The position numbers were made by a program, and so were the translations under genes. Below the pieces are notes generated by a model. The model was not told where the DNA came from. It saw only the letters and a program-made list of their open reading frames with translations, and made no database searches. 64,000 nt of DNA from a virus, in IMG/VR virus record IMGVR_UViG_3300018891_000001, positions 151,871 through 215,870 of that record, one strand, 5' to 3'. Below, piece after piece: positions 43,592 through 51,858 of the stretch; the first letter of the stretch is position 1, and each line of letters begins with the position of its first letter.

Positions 43592-44281
43592 TTATTTCAT
43601 GGTAATGGACAGCTTTTGTTCTTCCGGGATATATTCGAGGAAATCCGGAAGTCGATTAAAGTATGAATCCGCTAACTCTCGTTCGACTTCTAATCGAATT
43701 TCGCCTTCTCGCTTTTTAGTGATCTTTCCTTTTGGACTTGCGGCAATTTCTTCTTGAATCCGTTTTTGAGCTTCCTGTTCTACTCGATTATGAAAATCAT
43801 TGAGATAAGCATTTTGCAACAGTGTCGTATCTAATTCTGGTGCTTTAAGGAATTTTTCTAATTGACCGTGTTCTTGCAAGAAAGCACGAGCTTTATCTTT
43901 ATCAATGACTTTTACTCTTGGTGCAGAACGACGTAAAGCAGCTGTTCCAATATCCAATGACAATTTTTCACCGTTATTGACTTCCTTTAAATACTTTTCA
44001 ATAAAACGGTTGATATTCTCAATTTCCTTTTCCTTATTTTTAATTTTTGTATTCCAGTCATCAATGATTGCATCCCGAAGAATGATTAAACGTTCAGCTT
44101 CTTTTTCAAGATGTTTCCGGGCTAACATCATTTTTCGGATACGAATTTCATCCATTGGTGTTGGTGTATATCCTTTTTCTTGATTAAACGCCTCCATCAT
44201 CTGTTGCATCAGTTCTGCAACATTAATATCTTTTGCTTCTTCTGCAAAGGCTTCATATAACTTTGGATTGGCTGCTGTCAT
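43592..44281 (-). CDS. Gp157-like coiled-coil protein
   Basis: A 229-residue protein with a long central coiled coil (about residues 50-105) followed by GTAALRRSAPRVKVIDKDKA, the beta-hairpin pattern of Siphovirus Gp157/Gam-like proteins, which bind DNA or inhibit nucleases. The C-terminal part extends beyond typical Gp157 (about 160-200 aa). It suggests a protective or recombination-modulating role. Confidence 0.6.
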   Translation of the reverse strand: MTAANPKLYEAFAEEAKDINVAELMQQMMEAFNQEKGYTPTPMDEIRIRKMMLARKHLEKEAERLIILRDAIIDDWNTKIKNKEKEIENINRFIEKYLKEVNNGEKLSLDIGTAALRRSAPRVKVIDKDKARAFLQEHGQLEKFLKAPELDTTLLQNAYLNDFHNRVEQEAQKRIQEEIAASPKGKITKKREGEIRLEVERELADSYFNRLPDFLEYIPEEQKLSITMK

Positions 44282-44298
44282 TTTAAATTCCCCCTTGA

Positions 44299-44532
44299 TT
44301 AAGATTCAATGATTTCAGTAGAAACAATATAAGTATTGTCTTCATCAAAGAAAAATTCATCCGTGTGATCATAACCATTCACAATATCCCGGCTAATGAC
44401 CACACCGTCACAAACTATGTCACCATGAACTGTTAATTTATCCACTAAGTCTTCTGGTTGAACTTCTGCATCTTTTAAATTGTAGTACCGTAAAGCGATG
44501 TCTAACACGACACGAAGTTTTTTCTCAGCCAT
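44299..44532 (-). CDS. Hypothetical acidic protein (77 aa)
   Basis: AAGGAGTG precedes ATG 44532, overlapping the end of the upstream gene by 8 bp. Leader-element copy 4 lies 37 nt upstream, within that gene's coding sequence. No motif recognised. Confidence 0.55.
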   Translation of the reverse strand: MAEKKLRVVLDIALRYYNLKDAEVQPEDLVDKLTVHGDIVCDGVVISRDIVNGYDHTDEFFFDEDNTYIVSTEIIES

Positions 44533-44941
44533 TTGATTCCACTCCTTCTTCTTCGTTTTCCTCTTGATTTTCCGCTAAATCCCCCGGAGGGGTAGAAGAA
44601 AAAGCTCCTTCTGATTTTAAAATACCAATAATGTCGTCAATGATTTCCCATCCTGTCTGAACAGAACTATCTTTAATCCAATCACTACGTTTTTTGACAG
44701 CATCAATATGAGATTCTGTTGGTTCAATTCCATTTTGCTGTAACATAGAGGCAATATCTTCACGATGCCATCTGATAACAGCCACTGTATCTGGATCATT
44801 AGAAATAATTTCATAAGAATGAGATTCTAAGATATTTTCCACTTTACGTAACATTTCACCCCATAATTCCTGATCATCTATTGGAATCCCATAAGAAGAT
44901 AGAGCACTTAAAACTTGAATAGCTACTTGTTGACTCATCAT
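44525..44941 (-). CDS. Hypothetical protein (138 aa)
   Basis: AAAGGAGG precedes the double ATG at 44941/44938. Residues 1-100 are helical; the C-terminus is a Glu-rich tail that contains the leader element's coding equivalent (STPPGD). Function unknown. Confidence 0.55.
   Translation of the reverse strand: MMSQQVAIQVLSALSSYGIPIDDQELWGEMLRKVENILESHSYEIISNDPDTVAVIRWHREDIASMLQQNGIEPTESHIDAVKKRSDWIKDSSVQTGWEIIDDIIGILKSEGAFSSTPPGDLAENQEENEEEGVESNG
44569..44593 (-). promoter_or_regulatory. Leader element copy 4 (44299 gene), inside coding sequence
   Basis: Minus strand CCCC-TCC-GGGG then GATTTAGCGGAAAA, 37 nt before ATG 44532. Unlike the others it lies in a gene, where it encodes TPPGDLAEN. Confidence 0.7.
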
Positions 44942-44951
44942 AAAACCTCCT

Positions 44952-45392
44952 TTAGAATTCACCATTAAAAATAAATTCAATCTGCCCAGAAGACTCATAT
45001 CTTTCTTCCATAAAGCGCACCATTGTATCAATCATTTCTAAAAAGTAAAAATCATGAGTTTGTTGAAATTCTCTTTGTGCTTCATCTAATGGTGAACCGA
45101 AACTTATGGCTTCGCCAATTACATTTCCTTCACTATCATGGTATAAAGTCTGACCTTCATACTGTTGTGGAAGTTCTATAAATTCTTTGAATAACTGATC
45201 AAAATTGCGGCTTTTCAAATATTCTTTTAACGCCGGTACATCATCCATAGTTAATGTCAATGAATCACCATAATCATCATAACTATAAGATCCTAATCCT
45301 AGCTCTTCATAAATTCGACCCTGTTCACTACTTTGACGTGCAAATACATACTTCCATACGTATTCACCATCGCAATAAATATAACGACCCAT
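44952..45392 (-). CDS. Hypothetical protein (146 aa)
   Basis: AAGGAGG precedes ATG 45392; the AGTAATGCATTACT palindrome lies upstream. Acidic, Tyr/Phe-rich protein without known domain. Confidence 0.55.
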   Translation of the reverse strand: MGRYIYCDGEYVWKYVFARQSSEQGRIYEELGLGSYSYDDYGDSLTLTMDDVPALKEYLKSRNFDQLFKEFIELPQQYEGQTLYHDSEGNVIGEAISFGSPLDEAQREFQQTHDFYFLEMIDTMVRFMEERYESSGQIEFIFNGEF

Positions 45393-45410
45393 TTGATTTC
45401 CTCCTTAATT

Positions 45411-45426
45411 AAGTAATGCATTACTT
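45411..45426. promoter_or_regulatory. Palindromic operator AAGTAATGCATTACTT
   Basis: A perfect 16-bp palindrome that shares the core GTAATGCATTAC with the other sites. Overlaps the stop codon of the gene at 45421 and lies upstream of the gene at 44952. Confidence 0.6.
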
Positions 45427-45690
45427 TATTTCTCTTTCGTGTATTGTAAAATACACATACGTTCCGTAATATATTGATTTATCCTCATGGACTTTCACAT
45501 GAGGATATTGTTTTTGAAAGTGTTCTACATCTTGAATGCTCAATATACAAAGAGGTACGCCTGTTACAGACACACGAGTATTTCCAGACCATCCTTCTTT
45601 TTGTAGTTTTCGAATATTTTCATGCATTTCTTCCACATCATTGTGAAACACTTCAATGACTTCCTTATGACGTTTCTGAACAATCTGCAT
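45421..45690 (-). CDS. Hypothetical protein (89 aa)
   Basis: AAGGAGAAGG precedes ATG 45690. Basic N-terminal helix and a beta-rich C-terminal half. Downstream of the PRTRC-like genes; possibly in the same transcript. Confidence 0.55.
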   Translation of the reverse strand: MQIVQKRHKEVIEVFHNDVEEMHENIRKLQKEGWSGNTRVSVTGVPLCILSIQDVEHFQKQYPHVKVHEDKSIYYGTYVYFTIHEREIK

Positions 45691-45745
45691 ATTCCTTCTC
45701 CTTGTTTAACTGAATTATCCATTTTCCACTTCTTTTTGGGTATAT

Positions 45746-46219
45746 TTATCCTTTTTTCGCTCCCTTAACGACGGGTACAATATGTTTTTTATCTTTATCA
45801 ATGGTCATTTCAGTGCGTTCACTAGAAAGTTCTGGGAAATCTCCTTCTAGAAATTCCCGTACTTCTTCTAATGTCATGTTATCTTTTGGAACAGGAATTT
45901 TGTGTCCTGCATAATACACTGTAAATTCTGCGCCAACCGTTTCTATTGTTTTTGCTTTAGATGTTGTTTTTTTGATTTCTGCTTTTGTTTCTTTTTTCTC
46001 TTTTTTACTTGATGATGATTTTTCAGTCTTTTTTGTGGAAACTGGTTGTATATCCCCAAACAAGTCCAATTGTTGATCTTCTTCAGGAACTTCAATATCA
46101 TCATCAATGTCATCTAAATCAGGAGCTTTGGTTTCTTGTGATTCATCCTCCGGCTCTGTTTGATATACCTGGATGTTTTGGTTTTGTTGTTCTTGTTCTT
46201 TTTCAAATTCCATGTTCAT
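45746..46219 (-). CDS. PRTRC protein C-like ubiquitin-fold protein with clamp-binding motif
   Basis: 157 residues. The C-terminal 65 match PRTRC protein C: FTVYYAGHKIPVP, MTLEEVREFL, DFPELSSE and a terminal KGAKKG. PRTRC-C is a small beta-grasp protein, possibly ubiquitin-like, and ends in Gly as a substrate of an E1/E2 would. Residues about 50-55 read QQLDLF, the perfect consensus beta-clamp peptide. A Lys/Ser-rich linker joins the two. E2-like and E1-like genes follow upstream (46242 and 47738). Confidence 0.7.
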   Translation of the reverse strand: MNMEFEKEQEQQNQNIQVYQTEPEDESQETKAPDLDDIDDDIEVPEEDQQLDLFGDIQPVSTKKTEKSSSSKKEKKETKAEIKKTTSKAKTIETVGAEFTVYYAGHKIPVPKDNMTLEEVREFLEGDFPELSSERTEMTIDKDKKHIVPVVKGAKKG

Positions 46220-46241
46220 AGTAATACCTCCTAATGATTTA

Positions 46242-46925
46242 CTAATTTATAATTGACTCTGCCCATTCGTGAAAAGTCAAATTCTGAGGGGCAGGACGTA
46301 AAATACTGTAATCAAAAGGTTTTCCTTGTGATTCCTCAAGCAATTGTCGAAGTGGCTTACTGGTTAAATTTACTTGTCTCGGAAAATACAAGTGATCATT
46401 AAATGGCGTATGAAGCCATCGGTGTGGAAAGGTCTGTAGCTGAACTAAATCTTTAACAGTTTCATCACTGTAATAGCACATACGACCATTTTCGTATACG
46501 TTGGAATACGGATAGCGATAAAGCTTAGTATCATCTCGTAAAAAACGGTCTTTGTAAGCAAACACTTGGCGATTAGAAACTCGCTGATTTTTTACCGCAA
46601 AGAAAAACACCAAATTAGGAAACGGAACGTCTTGAAACACGCTTTGATGGTATTGAACAGTCGCTGTTGTTTCCGGATACGAAAGAAATACTAAATGGGA
46701 TTCATCGCTTTTCTTTGCATATTTGACAGTATTTAGAGGCAATGATGGACTAATTAAAATCGGTTTTGCCGGTTCCTCTTTTGGTTCATTGTAATCCTCT
46801 ACCAATGAAGATAATAAAAGTTCTGCTAATTGCTGCAAAGTAAGATGTAACGTTCTTTGTATTCCATTTTCCTCAAGCTCTACTTTAGCTAATTCCAGAT
46901 TATCAAGTGTAATCACTGCTTTCAT
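46242..46925 (-). CDS. PRTRC protein B-like, E2-fold (prokaryotic E2 family D)
   Basis: ATG 46925 follows CAGGAGG (227 residues). The segment YRYPYSNVYENGRMCYYS matches the PRTRC-B/E2-family-D active-site pattern (PxxNVY-dG-x-C), with Cys as the candidate catalytic residue. In PRTRC systems this protein is encoded between the C-type and ThiF-type proteins. Proposed role: transfer of the ubiquitin-like protein to targets. Confidence 0.65.
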   Translation of the reverse strand: MKAVITLDNLELAKVELEENGIQRTLHLTLQQLAELLLSSLVEDYNEPKEEPAKPILISPSLPLNTVKYAKKSDESHLVFLSYPETTATVQYHQSVFQDVPFPNLVFFFAVKNQRVSNRQVFAYKDRFLRDDTKLYRYPYSNVYENGRMCYYSDETVKDLVQLQTFPHRWLHTPFNDHLYFPRQVNLTSKPLRQLLEESQGKPFDYSILRPAPQNLTFHEWAESIIN

Positions 46926-47425
46926 AATAATCCCTCCTGCATAGAGGATGATAATGATTCTTGAGTGTTTTGTGTGGCTTTTTGAATATCCTGTTGAATT
47001 TGACTTAAAGCCATCCATAAATTTGACAACAAGCTCGAAAACATAGGGGTGCTATAATATTCAATCGTAAAATATCCGTCTTCTTGCCAATCCCCTTCAA
47101 AATCTTCGTAGTATAAACCTGAAGTTTGAACAGCATTTTTTATGGTTTCTTTTACTTGGGAAACCAGTATTTCTGGTATCATAGTCCAATCAAATAGAAA
47201 AGCAATTTCATAACAATGAGGGGTATCTGGTTCGTTTTTTGCTCGGAAAAAACGAAAACGATGTTCTAATCGTGTGATCGCCCGAAGAAAAAAGTCTTCA
47301 CCATTAATGCTTTGGTGTTTATCTGTTATATAATCTTCTCCAAGGTCATATAGAAATTTCATCATCATGACAACATCAATGGTTTCTGCAATTTCGTATC
47401 GTTCTTCTTCATAAAGAAGACTCAA
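46922..47425 (-). CDS. Hypothetical protein (167 aa) within the PRTRC-like cluster
   Basis: Overlaps the E2-like gene by 4 bp. Alpha/beta protein with aromatic-rich strands and a Gln/Ser-rich tail. No JAB, ParB or actin motif, so it does not match other PRTRC parts. Confidence 0.55.
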   Translation of the reverse strand: MSLLYEEERYEIAETIDVVMMMKFLYDLGEDYITDKHQSINGEDFFLRAITRLEHRFRFFRAKNEPDTPHCYEIAFLFDWTMIPEILVSQVKETIKNAVQTSGLYYEDFEGDWQEDGYFTIEYYSTPMFSSLLSNLWMALSQIQQDIQKATQNTQESLSSSMQEGLL

Positions 47426-47763
47426 AAGAATGCAACCTCCCTTCTTACGGTAGGCATCTGGCCTAAGTATTGAATAATATCTTCAATCTGAAACGATTGA
47501 ACCCCAATATGATCCCAATCCTCGTCATAAGCTCCTGCTTCATAGGAAGGCCAATACATCACCATATCTAATATCCATTCCAATTCTTCCTGGGTAACAG
47601 ATTGAAGAAATTCATCTGTAATGTTTTCCCTCCTCATGATTTCTCGGTACAATCGGAGTATGCGATAATTGATTTTACGCTCTTGATCTGAATAACGATT
47701 ATTAGCCGACTGTAAAGATTCCATAAATCTAGAAAAATCAAACCGCTTTTGCTTGTTTTTCAT
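47422..47763 (-). CDS. Hypothetical protein (113 aa) within the PRTRC-like cluster
   Basis: Overlaps the ThiF-like gene by 26 bp and the next gene by 4 bp, so coupled. Helical, Arg-rich protein. Function unknown. Confidence 0.55.
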   Translation of the reverse strand: MKNKQKRFDFSRFMESLQSANNRYSDQERKINYRILRLYREIMRRENITDEFLQSVTQEELEWILDMVMYWPSYEAGAYDEDWDHIGVQSFQIEDIIQYLGQMPTVRREVAFF

Positions 47764-48601
47764 CTGAAGACCACCTCATCATTTGTTGCTCCTCAATATA
47801 CATAGGACGCATTAACATGGTTTGAGCATTGAAATTAACATAGTGTGACATAATCATGGATTCAGACAAAAGCATATTCAAATAACTCATCATTACAAGT
47901 GCAGCAGTTTCATTGGTTTGCATGCGCTGCGGATAATACAAAACTTGTTCTCCACATGCTTGCGTAGGCAAACGAGAATCGGTGTCTTCTAAAATATCCG
48001 GATATACCATTCCTACAGGTTCCAAAATTAATTGAGAATACCATTTGAATCCACATACAACTTGACCGGAGTATCCCATCTTCCGCTGAACCGAAGGAAT
48101 TTCCTCTGGGTTCACGGAGTCAATTCCACTATCGATATAAACAATGGTTGACATTTTTTCAAATAGTTGATGCATAATTTGACGGGTAGCATTATTATCC
48201 ACACACCCCAATAAAACAGGAATGTCCACATAAAAATGGGAACGATGATAAGAAAATAAATCCTGCAATTCCTTTACCTGTTCGATATAAGAAGCCCGAT
48301 AATGGATCGGGATTCCATATGCATTACTGTAACGATTGGCTAACACTTCTACTTTAGGAAGTCCTATATCTTGCTCAATAAAAGGCTGACGGTATACATT
48401 TTTCGGTTCTACCTGATCTCCGTCTACAATGACATAGCGATATGAAAATAATTCATTTTGCTGTGATAAGCTATACAATAATTTGGAAAGGCGTTGCAAT
48501 AAGTAACCTCCATTTCCACCTGTGCCAATTTGAATAATCTCAAAATGAAAATATTTATTTTGAGCAATGCGATCCCGCAATGAAATAACAGGTCGATGCA
48601 T
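47738..48601 (-). CDS. ThiF/E1-like adenylating protein (PRTRC ThiF family)
   Basis: 287 residues with the nucleotide loop IGTGGNGGY (GTGGNGG at 26-32), VDGDQVEPKNVYRQPF and DIGLPKVEVLANR, the standard E1/ThiF ATP- and Arg-containing motifs, and a later PTQACGE that could hold the thioester Cys. The FD-type CxxC zinc site is absent. It would adenylate the Gly tail of the C-like protein and hand it to the E2-like protein. Confidence 0.75.
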   Translation of the reverse strand: MHRPVISLRDRIAQNKYFHFEIIQIGTGGNGGYLLQRLSKLLYSLSQQNELFSYRYVIVDGDQVEPKNVYRQPFIEQDIGLPKVEVLANRYSNAYGIPIHYRASYIEQVKELQDLFSYHRSHFYVDIPVLLGCVDNNATRQIMHQLFEKMSTIVYIDSGIDSVNPEEIPSVQRKMGYSGQVVCGFKWYSQLILEPVGMVYPDILEDTDSRLPTQACGEQVLYYPQRMQTNETAALVMMSYLNMLLSESMIMSHYVNFNAQTMLMRPMYIEEQQMMRWSSDEKQAKAV

Positions 48602-48613
48602 CCCCTTACCTCC

Positions 48614-49261
48614 TCAGTTGGTTTTCCGATGTGTCTCCCCTTTTCTCTTTCGAATAACAGTTAAGCGTCGTTGAGTTCCTTTTTCTGGACGACCTAATCG
48701 ACGTGCAATCTCACGATAATTCATACCACTTTGCCACCAAAACCAAGCTGCTTCATCTTCCTCCTGTGTCCAATTCGTAGGACGTTTTACCTGTTTTGCT
48801 TTTGTGATTTCTTCATCTAGCCATTTTGGTTCTGGGAGAATGATTCCTCGTTTGATATGTGCAAAATTTACTCGTTCTTTATGTAATTCGATCCATTTCC
48901 ATAAATCATAGGGATCAATGAAATAACGATATCGCTTATCTGATTTTGTTACTTTATGTAATTGTTTGGCTTTTAGACCAAAATGGCAAATCCATTGAAT
49001 CACGGTGCGATGATTGACACCAAGAGCTTCTGCTACTTGTGGAGGAGATAAAAGACCACCTGCAAGATTCATATCTTGAAATCCCATTAATTCTTTATAC
49101 TTTTGATGGATGGCCTCTTTACTGCGTTTTAAATGTCTTATAAGATAGCTCATACTTTTTATTCCATATGATTCCAATAAAAACTCTTTATCCTTATCGC
49201 TCCATATCCTTTTCTGATTGAGATAAGAATGTTTCTTTGACTGCTGCAAGAGATTCACCAA
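48614..49261 (-). CDS. Myb/SANT-like DNA-binding protein
   Basis: About 215 residues. Two Trp-containing helical repeats (KRIWSDKDKEFLLESYG and NWTQEEDEAAWFWWQSGMNYREIARRLG) resemble Myb/SANT domains, with a helix-turn-helix (SPPQVAEALGVNHRTVIQWI) between. The start is uncertain: TTG 49261 or GTG 49258 lie near AAAAAAGGA, which gives a 60-70 bp overlap with the upstream gene. A DNA-binding regulator or recombination factor. Confidence 0.6.
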   Translation of the reverse strand: MVNLLQQSKKHSYLNQKRIWSDKDKEFLLESYGIKSMSYLIRHLKRSKEAIHQKYKELMGFQDMNLAGGLLSPPQVAEALGVNHRTVIQWICHFGLKAKQLHKVTKSDKRYRYFIDPYDLWKWIELHKERVNFAHIKRGIILPEPKWLDEEITKAKQVKRPTNWTQEEDEAAWFWWQSGMNYREIARRLGRPEKGTQRRLTVIRKRKGETHRKTN

Positions 49262-49562
49262 TCCTTTTTTCTACATGCTTCATCATTTCCATTTGTTGAT
49301 ATTGTAATAATTTCTCCATGCTATGATAAATCGTCTTTTCTATATTAAGCATTTCTTGATGCTGCTGAACATGATCTTTTTGAAGTTGGAAAGATTCTAA
49401 TTGAATATCAATATTTTTCTTTGATAGCTCGATATACTCCCGCATCAGTTCATTGTTTTCTTCTTGTGCTTTTGCCATACGATGAATCGCTTTAATTAAG
49501 TCCGGCAATTGTTGATCAAAAAATCGACGACCATATCCTGTATTATGAAATGGAATACTCAT
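49194..49562 (-). CDS. Coiled-coil protein (122 aa)
   Basis: AAGGAGTG precedes ATG 49562. Nearly the whole protein is coiled coil rich in Gln and Met. Its 3' end overlaps the DNA-binding gene. Function unknown. Confidence 0.6.
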   Translation of the reverse strand: MSIPFHNTGYGRRFFDQQLPDLIKAIHRMAKAQEENNELMREYIELSKKNIDIQLESFQLQKDHVQQHQEMLNIEKTIYHSMEKLLQYQQMEMMKHVEKRIGESLAAVKETFLSQSEKDMER

Positions 49563-49579
49563 CTATTGTCACTCCTTTT

Positions 49580-50038
49580 TTAATCTTCTAGTACAACTGC
49601 GAAATTAGACATAGATATATTATGTTCGGATGATTTCTCTAAAAGAGAAGGATCTTGAGGGCAAATAGCCTCCCATAAATAATAACGTATATCTATAGAA
49701 CATTGATATTGATCGGCTAAACGTTGAGAAAATTGACAGATATCAGAATGATGGTTTTTAAAAGTATCTAATTTTGAAAACTGTAATTCCCATATGAGTG
49801 TATTTTCCTCAAAATATAAATCAGTTACATGAACACCCGAGATCGCTTTAATAAATTTATTCAATTGCGGTCGAACTTTTCTTATTAAAGCCTTTCCTTC
49901 TAAATTATAGTGAGGAAATAAACCTATTGAAAGTTCTTTCACGCTTTCCTCCAAAGGTTTTTCACCCGATAAGGATTTAATAAGTATATCCATAACCTCA
50001 TAATCCTTCAACTTGGCATCATTAAGAGTCAATGGCAT
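49580..50038 (-). CDS. Hypothetical protein (152 aa)
   Basis: GGGAGGA precedes ATG 50038. Mixed helical/beta protein; no motif. Same operon as neighbours. Confidence 0.55.
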   Translation of the reverse strand: MPLTLNDAKLKDYEVMDILIKSLSGEKPLEESVKELSIGLFPHYNLEGKALIRKVRPQLNKFIKAISGVHVTDLYFEENTLIWELQFSKLDTFKNHHSDICQFSQRLADQYQCSIDIRYYLWEAICPQDPSLLEKSSEHNISMSNFAVVLED

Positions 50039-50050
50039 ATATTTTCCTCC

Positions 50051-50263
50051 CTATCCTCGAAGCTTTCGCTGAAATTCATCACTTTCTAAATAATCATAAA
50101 ATTGTTCCTCTAAGTCTTCGATGTCTTGTACAAAGAAAGCAGTTTTGCACACATGCCATCCATCATTCGTGATAACTACCATACAATGTGTTCCTTCATC
50201 TGTCTCACAAACATTTACAACTTCTCCTTTAACAAATAACTTTCTCATTCGATGACCTAACAT
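50051..50263 (-). CDS. Hypothetical protein (70 aa)
   Basis: AAAGGGATG precedes ATG 50263. Small beta protein with a Cys near the start and another at residue 39 and an acidic helical end. No motif. Confidence 0.5.
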   Translation of the reverse strand: MLGHRMRKLFVKGEVVNVCETDEGTHCMVVITNDGWHVCKTAFFVQDIEDLEEQFYDYLESDEFQRKLRG

Positions 50264-50265
50264 TT

Positions 50266-50442
50266 TTATTCATCCCTTTCTTTTCTTTTAATGATCATTT
50301 GTTCACGTTCTTTAATAGTCAACAAACAAGCACTATAGGCAGCCAGATACACAATAAAACCTTCTGTCATAGAAGCATGAAAGGTCAACTGAATAAGTGT
50401 AGAAAAAAGAACACCAATTACCGTAGCAAAAACTACATTCAT
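50266..50442 (-). CDS. Small membrane protein (58 aa)
   Basis: TAGGTGA precedes ATG 50442. Two hydrophobic helices (about residues 3-21 and 28-43) and a basic C-terminus. Stop overlaps the next RBS. Function unknown. Confidence 0.5.
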   Translation of the reverse strand: MNVVFATVIGVLFSTLIQLTFHASMTEGFIVYLAAYSACLLTIKEREQMIIKRKERDE

Positions 50443-50452
50443 ATCAAATCAC

Positions 50453-51016
50453 CTATTTCTTTCCATATGAATCGGAACGTAATGCTTTGAGTTGTTCAAC
50501 AAGGAGTCGATTTTGTTCAAGCAAAGATTGAATAGTTTGGACATAAGACAAAAGGATATTATAATCAAGAGCCACATAATCTTTAGGACAACCTTTAAAG
50601 CTAAAAGGAAGAAAATAATAATCTCTGCCCATTTGCCGAGCTTCTTCCTCCAATTTATCGAGCCATTCCTTCTTGATAGTAATTTGTTTAGAACCTCTTG
50701 CATCAACTGCACCACGCTCCTTATATTCGGCTAATGCAGCCGTTATTTCTTCTTCAGTAATCATATCGCCCAGAGCAAAGTGAAAAGCACCAGATGCCAA
50801 TTGCCGACGAGCCACATCCTTAGCTTTTCGCACTGCTTGGTTATAAGAGCGAGTTCCTCTATTTTCAAATTCCATTCCTTCTTTTGCTTCTTTTCGGCTT
50901 AACGATCTAGATTGTAAAGTTTTGCGTTCTTTTAAAGGCCGATACATATTATAATGAAAGCATTTAAAGCACGATTTTCCTGCATTGCCGCATTCTTGTT
51001 CATATACACAATCCAT
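50453..51016 (-). CDS. Holliday-junction-resolvase/nuclease-like protein (187 aa)
   Basis: ATG 51016 with AGTAGGAA. The segment DARGSKQITIKKEWLDKLEEEA plus FLPFSFKGCPKDYVAL resembles phage/plasmid PD-(D/E)xK resolvase-type proteins (QITIKKEWLEKLE, FRFKG..). N-terminal Cys pairs (CVYEQECG, CFKC) may bind zinc. A C-terminal coiled coil (LLEQNRLLVEQLKAL) suggests dimerisation. Function is inferred by resemblance only. Confidence 0.45.
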   Translation of the reverse strand: MDCVYEQECGNAGKSCFKCFHYNMYRPLKERKTLQSRSLSRKEAKEGMEFENRGTRSYNQAVRKAKDVARRQLASGAFHFALGDMITEEEITAALAEYKERGAVDARGSKQITIKKEWLDKLEEEARQMGRDYYFLPFSFKGCPKDYVALDYNILLSYVQTIQSLLEQNRLLVEQLKALRSDSYGKK

Positions 51017-51050
51017 CAATGTTCCTACTCTCTTGTCAAATTATTGTTGT

Positions 51051-51064
51051 TGTAATGCCTTTCT
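51051..51064. promoter_or_regulatory. Half-operator TGTAATGCCTTTCT
   Basis: A degenerate copy of the operator (TGTAATGC plus CTTTC) 35 bp upstream of the gene starting at 51016. Confidence 0.45.
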
Positions 51065-51096
51065 AAAAGAAAGAAGGAGACACCAAATTCTCCTTC
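51063..51096 (-). terminator. Intrinsic terminator after the 51108 gene
   Basis: Minus strand AAGGAGA / TCTCCTT stem around ATTTGGTG, followed by CTTTCTTTT. Confidence 0.7.
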
Positions 51097-51107
51097 GTGC
51101 CTCCTTC

Positions 51108-51581
51108 TTAATAAGAAACAATACTCTTTTCAATATTTAGCAACGAATTGCTAGTAATTTTCGCTGATGCTTTTGCTTCCAAAGATTTCACCGTTGCTTC
51201 TAATGCATAGTAATATCCTAAAAATCGATCTTCTAAATCAAATAAGTTAACTGTAGGCGAATGATAAAAATCTGGTGCCGGATAATTTCGGGCATACTGA
51301 ATACCCGCTGCACGACGAGCTTGTTCATTAGGCCCTTTATAGTAATCTTCTAGAACGTTTTTAATCAACCGCTGAATTGCATCTTTGTTTCGTCGTGCCC
51401 GACCAAAGTCATACAACGCTTTGGTGTATTCTTCTTCAACACGAACATTGAAATGATGCAAAGCTGTCTTATCCACTGACGGCACTTTTAAAGATCGATT
51501 CATTTGCTCATACTCATCAATTAAGATATCCCAACGTGTAAAATCTTCTTGTAGCAAGCGTTCCAAAACATTCATACACAT
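51108..51581 (-). CDS. Hypothetical protein (157 aa)
   Basis: Two ATGs (51581 and 51575) fit; the ribosome site is weak. Helical, rich in Arg and Tyr, overlapping the upstream gene by 10 bp. It contains a VNLFDLEDR segment. No recognised family. Confidence 0.55.
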   Translation of the reverse strand: MCMNVLERLLQEDFTRWDILIDEYEQMNRSLKVPSVDKTALHHFNVRVEEEYTKALYDFGRARRNKDAIQRLIKNVLEDYYKGPNEQARRAAGIQYARNYPAPDFYHSPTVNLFDLEDRFLGYYYALEATVKSLEAKASAKITSNSLLNIEKSIVSY

Positions 51582-51838
51582 TCACGCTCGCAATAAAGAG
51601 ACAACGAAGTAGTATCATATTCATCACAAAGTCGCTGGATTTTGTTAGCATAAACATGCATAATTGAACGAGCTAATACTGGAGCTAGTTCTGGAAAAGC
51701 AGTAATGCGAAGAAGAAGCTCATCCCTGACCTCTTTCTTCGCTTCTTCATTCCAAAACTCTTCATGCTCTACAAATCGAATCAATCTCGCCGCCATATAG
51801 TCTGATTGTTTTGCAATGCCCGCATTGTATAGTGACAA
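51572..51838 (-). CDS. Hypothetical protein (88 aa)
   Basis: TTG 51838 has AAGGGG 9 bp upstream, better than TTG 51847. Helical with an N-terminal hydrophobic segment and Cys near the C-terminus. No motif. Confidence 0.5.
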   Translation of the reverse strand: MSLYNAGIAKQSDYMAARLIRFVEHEEFWNEEAKKEVRDELLLRITAFPELAPVLARSIMHVYANKIQRLCDEYDTTSLSLYCERECV

Positions 51839-51858
51839 GAATGACAACCCCTTTTTTC

